From the NCBI GenBank assembly GCA_024195585.1, contig SWBL01000451.1, positions 1 to 32,583 of the forward strand: a stretch of DNA of 32,583 bases. The letters are read 5' to 3'. Each line of letters begins with the position of its first letter. Positions within the stretch are counted from its first letter, which is position 1. The stretch is from Aureobasidium sp. EXF-3400 (Eukaryota; Ascomycota; Dothideomycetes; Dothideales; Saccotheciaceae). The translations under genes were made by a program, and so were the position numbers. This document shows, piece by piece, positions 30,025 to 32,583 of this stretch. The notes under the pieces were generated by a model that was given only the letters and a program-made list of their open reading frames with translations, did no database searches and was not told where the DNA came from.

Positions 30025-30423
30025 ATGCAACATGCGCTCATGAATGCAGAAGCCTCCTGGGCGTTGTTTTTTTGTCCACGAGATGACACTAGAAAGAAAG
30101 ATAAAGCAGTTGTACTGGTTCATGATCGTCTTCATGAACTTCGAGGTTTGCCAACGATGATAAATCGATGGATGGTCCGTAGTACGCCTGTCTCAGCCAT
30201 GTTTCATTCCGGCGTCTGGTGTATGCTATGGGATCACCGGCTGTTGGAGATCTTGAATGATGATGCAACACTACTCACCAAGGTTGTATCCACTATATTT
30301 GTTCTAGTCGTGGTCGGGTCCCTCTTGCTATCTTTGACCCTGAACATAAGCAAGACTGCCTCAAAATCGATCCACAGAACAAATGAGAAGGATATCGATT
30401 GCTACAACCTCCAAACTGCGTAG
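30025..30423 (+). CDS. Unrecognised ORF with one membrane span
   Basis: A 132-residue frame from ATG 30025 to TAG 30423. It has a charged N-terminal half (RDDTRKKDKAVVLVHDRL) and one strong hydrophobic helix at about residues 86-110 (VVSTIFVLVVVGSLLLSLTL), then a short charged tail. This fits a single-span membrane protein with the N-terminal part as one domain. There is no recognised family, no intron and no promoter-like tract. It is opposite in direction to the HET-like relic upstream. Confidence 0.35.
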   Translation: MQHALMNAEASWALFFCPRDDTRKKDKAVVLVHDRLHELRGLPTMINRWMVRSTPVSAMFHSGVWCMLWDHRLLEILNDDATLLTKVVSTIFVLVVVGSLLLSLTLNISKTASKSIHRTNEKDIDCYNLQTA

Positions 30424-30626
30424 AAAGATCTCGAGCGAAATTTATATAGGTCCCATGAGTATCTTGATATCGTACCATTTTGCTGTTAGAGACCTCGCCG
30501 CCTGGATAATATCTTGAGCCAGCTGTACCTGACTTCTCAACGCGCAGGTAATCGGCAAGATCTTACGGACTGTGTTTTTGTAGCCCCTTGGATGATCGGC
30601 TATGCACACGCAAGCTGTTCGTAGAC
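30424..30626. other. Spacer with weak minus-strand frame
   Basis: A minus-strand frame at 30442-30645 contains VQLAQDIIQAARSLTAKWYD, which looks protein-like but lacks an ATG. No other feature. Confidence 0.35.
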
Positions 30627-30900
30627 ATGGAACGATCAAACCCAACTATTCGAGAGGCACAAAAGGTCAAGGAGAGCAACACGATGTTGGTCTAGCGAAA
30701 ACTCGACACCGTGTGAAGATTCGAATCGCTACCAGACCTTGATCATTGCCCGTGTCGAAACTCTTCTGGATACTCTACGAGCCATCGCAGATGATCGTCA
30801 CAATCTCTATATAATAGTCAACATGATTACGGAGAGGCTGAAGACTGGCCGCTGGAGACTTCGGTTCTCAGCTCGCACATCTACAGCCACGACCCGATGA
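30627..30900 (+). pseudogene. Short helical protein gene, one stop and one shift
   Basis: ATG 30627 begins MERSNPTIREAQKVKESNTM. TAG 30693-30695 interrupts it (a likely CAG to TAG change), followed by RKLDTV and TGA at 30714. A one-base shift restores a protein-like frame from 30715 with EDSNRYQTLIIARVETLLDT and LRAIADDRHNLYIIVNMITE, ending at TGA 30898-30900. The combined product would be about 90 residues, helical and charged. The coding texture across two lesions makes this a likely pseudogene. No family is recognised. Confidence 0.4.
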
Positions 30901-31440
30901 TTGTTGAGCCATGTGATAAAGACAAGATAAACCCAAAAATAGACGCACATTGTTCAAATACCCAATCTAGACTTGAGCATTAACTTACAAGATTGTTGCT
31001 CACCATTGTTATCGGTTGATGTCCATCCATATGATCTCACAACTTGACTCACGTACTTCAGCAGGTCTGGCACGACTCTAGACAGGCATAGTACTACACC
31101 CCTCCTCCCTCCTGTCGGATCGGAATTTTACAAGGGAGGAGCTTGCTATGTCCGCTATACTTCAAATCTCCTATAGTCGACACTTGTCTTAAACATACCT
31201 GATCCAATGACGACTGGTTCGTCGCTGATGATATGGGCGAAGACCATCGTTCACAGTATCTTACCAATGACACAGTGCGTGCGGCCATGAGCAGATGCAA
31301 GAAGTACAGACACCACGCCAGGTCCGTGACGTCCTCACCGCACATCAAGGTAGTGATCAGCAAAGTTCAGTTCCCATCATGGCCTCACCGGACGTACTAG
31401 ATTATGACTTGAGTCGAAAACATGCCAAAAAAAATTCACG
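30901..31440. other. No recognisable gene
   Basis: Short frames on both strands, with no domains or repeats. Confidence 0.5.
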
Positions 31441-31827
31441 TCAGCGTGTTTCAGCAAGGTGTAGTAGGTACCAGTGAACATGACAGGGTACTGAGTATCT
31501 CTGGATCACGATCACGCTGAATGATCGCGTCAAATCCCCCCGACACCAAAGACCAGCCTCTGTAATATAACGCCAGCGCTCCAAGCATAGATGAGTCTCA
31601 TATGCGGCTGAGATTGCCGCGCGCTGACCACGGGTGATACGAGCACGGAGATGACAAGTCACGGCAGGGGCGACCAGTTCGGCGTGAGGGCTGCGCAGAT
31701 CCTCTAAAGTGTTTGAGCGACTTTTAGCATGCGGCTCCGTGCTGCTCCAACACGTGGCAAACCGGCGCATGAACCACTGCTCCCTTGACTTCACGCCATG
31801 CCTCAGATGTAGCGTCTTCAATTCCAT
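31441..31827 (-). CDS. Unrecognised 128-residue ORF
   Basis: Minus-strand frame from ATG 31827 to a stop at 31441. It is Arg/His-rich (MELKTLHLRHGVKSREQWFM) with several Cys and Trp residues and no membrane span. No domain or intron is visible. It lies about 140 bp downstream of the partial gene at the right edge, on the same strand. It may be real or chance. Confidence 0.3.
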   Translation of the reverse strand: MELKTLHLRHGVKSREQWFMRRFATCWSSTEPHAKSRSNTLEDLRSPHAELVAPAVTCHLRARITRGQRAAISAAYETHLCLERWRYITEAGLWCRGDLTRSFSVIVIQRYSVPCHVHWYLLHLAETR

Positions 31828-31966
31828 GTACTTCCATACTCTCCCTAGACATCACGAGGAGGGCAAAGATAGGCAGTGATCGATCTTTAATTTACGCATT
31901 CTTCACCTAATAGTGAATGATGTCTGAGGCCCCCGATCCTGACCATGATATACAGGTCTCCAATGA

Positions 31967-32583
31967 TCAATCGAGACCGCGGTATTTGGCCTGGATTTTT
32001 GTGGAAGTTGCATCGCTCGAGATGGAAATCTCGTGTTCTCCGGGGATGTGTGAGGCGCGCGACGACAAGATTCTCAGGACTTCTTTCAGCGGCTGCTGGG
32101 CGAGTTCGTCGGCCTGGATTTCTTGACTCGTCTCCTGATTTGTGTACTCACTCCAGGAACTCTCAACCACAAATCTGACACTAATGTCTACCGAGCCAGG
32201 CTTGATCTCGAAGCTCGAAGTGGGCGGATCGCGCCTACCGAACTCTTGCGGTCGCCAAAAGGTGTCGCAAACACATTTGACTAGGTCCTCAGCGGTCCCC
32301 GTACTCGCTGGCGACGCGGTCCTTGTACTTCCTGGTTGCATCAGCTGGAGCTGCTGAGGGCTGCCAGATAACCCCGCCGAGTCACTCGAAGCTTGAGCCT
32401 GAGCTTGACCTCGATCTTGTATTTGGCTGTACATATCTAGCATCGTTGGGGAGGATAGGCTGGGCTGTATCCCAAAGTCTGTGCCATGGACTGGACCTGC
32501 CACGCCGTCCTGCATGCTTGCTTGCCAAGGATATAGAGGCGGCTGGTATAGCTGGTTGATGAGGGTCTCCTGTAAGGTTGGCG
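31967..32583 (-). CDS. Gln/Pro/Ser-rich protein, C-terminal part, runs off the window
   Basis: A minus-strand frame is open from the right edge (32583) to a stop at 31967, at least 204 codons. An ATG at 32515 is internal, because protein-like sequence (TLQETLINQLYQPPLYPW) continues upstream of it. The visible N-terminal half is rich in Gln, Ser, Pro and Gly with a QAQAQA stretch, like a disordered activation or interaction region. The last 100 residues are more ordered and acidic (FEIKPGSVDISVRFVVESSW, then ELAQQPLKEVLRILSSRAS). No DNA-binding or catalytic motif is visible in this part. The frame has no stop or shift, so it is a good candidate for a functional gene. A regulatory protein is plausible but not shown. 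Confidence 0.55.
   Translation of the reverse strand, partial: PTLQETLINQLYQPPLYPWQASMQDGVAGPVHGTDFGIQPSLSSPTMLDMYSQIQDRGQAQAQASSDSAGLSGSPQQLQLMQPGSTRTASPASTGTAEDLVKCVCDTFWRPQEFGRRDPPTSSFEIKPGSVDISVRFVVESSWSEYTNQETSQEIQADELAQQPLKEVLRILSSRASHIPGEHEISISSDATSTKIQAKYRGLD

Noticed and set aside
30109..30136. Short hairpin GTTCATGA/TCATGAAC
   Set aside because: It has only 8-bp arms, lies inside an open frame, and is expected by chance in 32 kb.
1..32583. CRISPR array, rRNA, or prokaryotic operon structure
   Set aside because: No spaced direct repeats, no rRNA-like sequence, and the gene structure with spliceosomal introns is eukaryotic.
1..32583. Whole window as an RIP-mutated region
   Set aside because: Only the 5290-5765 island is strongly AT-rich and TpA-rich. 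Most of the window has ordinary composition, so RIP cannot explain all the decay.

Overview
The window looks like nuclear DNA of a filamentous ascomycete fungus. This rests on short GT..AG introns of about 50-60 bp inside protein-like frames, a fungal-type BAHD/trichothecene-acetyltransferase-like gene, an Ac/hAT transposase of fungal style, and pyrimidine-rich stretches ahead of putative starts. A dothideomycete is a reasonable guess, but that is inference. No rRNA, tRNA, CRISPR array, plasmid or viral feature is convincing.

The striking property is how little is intact. Only one long, clean, recognisable gene is present: a 461-residue acyltransferase at 13451-14836 (+). A glutamine- and proline-rich protein of unknown function runs in from the right edge (31967-32583, -). 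Much of the rest reads as old gene debris: protein-like frames broken by one to four stops or a single-base shift, or with damaged splice sites.

Layout. 1-3871: no recognisable gene; one GC-rich patch and one Ala/Thr-rich open frame. 3872-9298 (+): remnants of at least three unrecognised genes, separated by an AT-rich island (5290-5765). 9299-13200: weak minus-strand coding remnants, a promoter-like CT tract with a short ORF, and a perfect 22-bp palindrome. 13202-14836: a strong hairpin and then the acyltransferase. 15861-16919 (-): a decayed two-exon gene and a small IFI6/IFI27-like (Ifi-6-16 family) membrane protein gene. 17108-18466 (+): a 5'-truncated hAT transposase with three stops, each explicable by a C:G to T:A transition. 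18829-19768 (+): a coiled-coil pseudogene. 20613-21027 (-): a divergent, frameshifted histone H4 relic that keeps an intron near its 3' end. 21137-21646 (-): an unrecognised intact ORF. 23951-25296 (-): two decayed unknown genes. 27840-28308 (+): a helicase fragment with a DMGLGKT Walker A motif. 29596-29943 (-): a faint HET-domain-like relic. 30627-30900 (+): a short pseudogene.

The genes do not form a recognisable pathway or cluster. The simplest reading is an accessory or gene-poor segment in which duplicated or transposed genes have decayed around a few survivors. I did not find a convincing new multi-gene system. The H4 relic and the IFI6-like gene deserve checking first.
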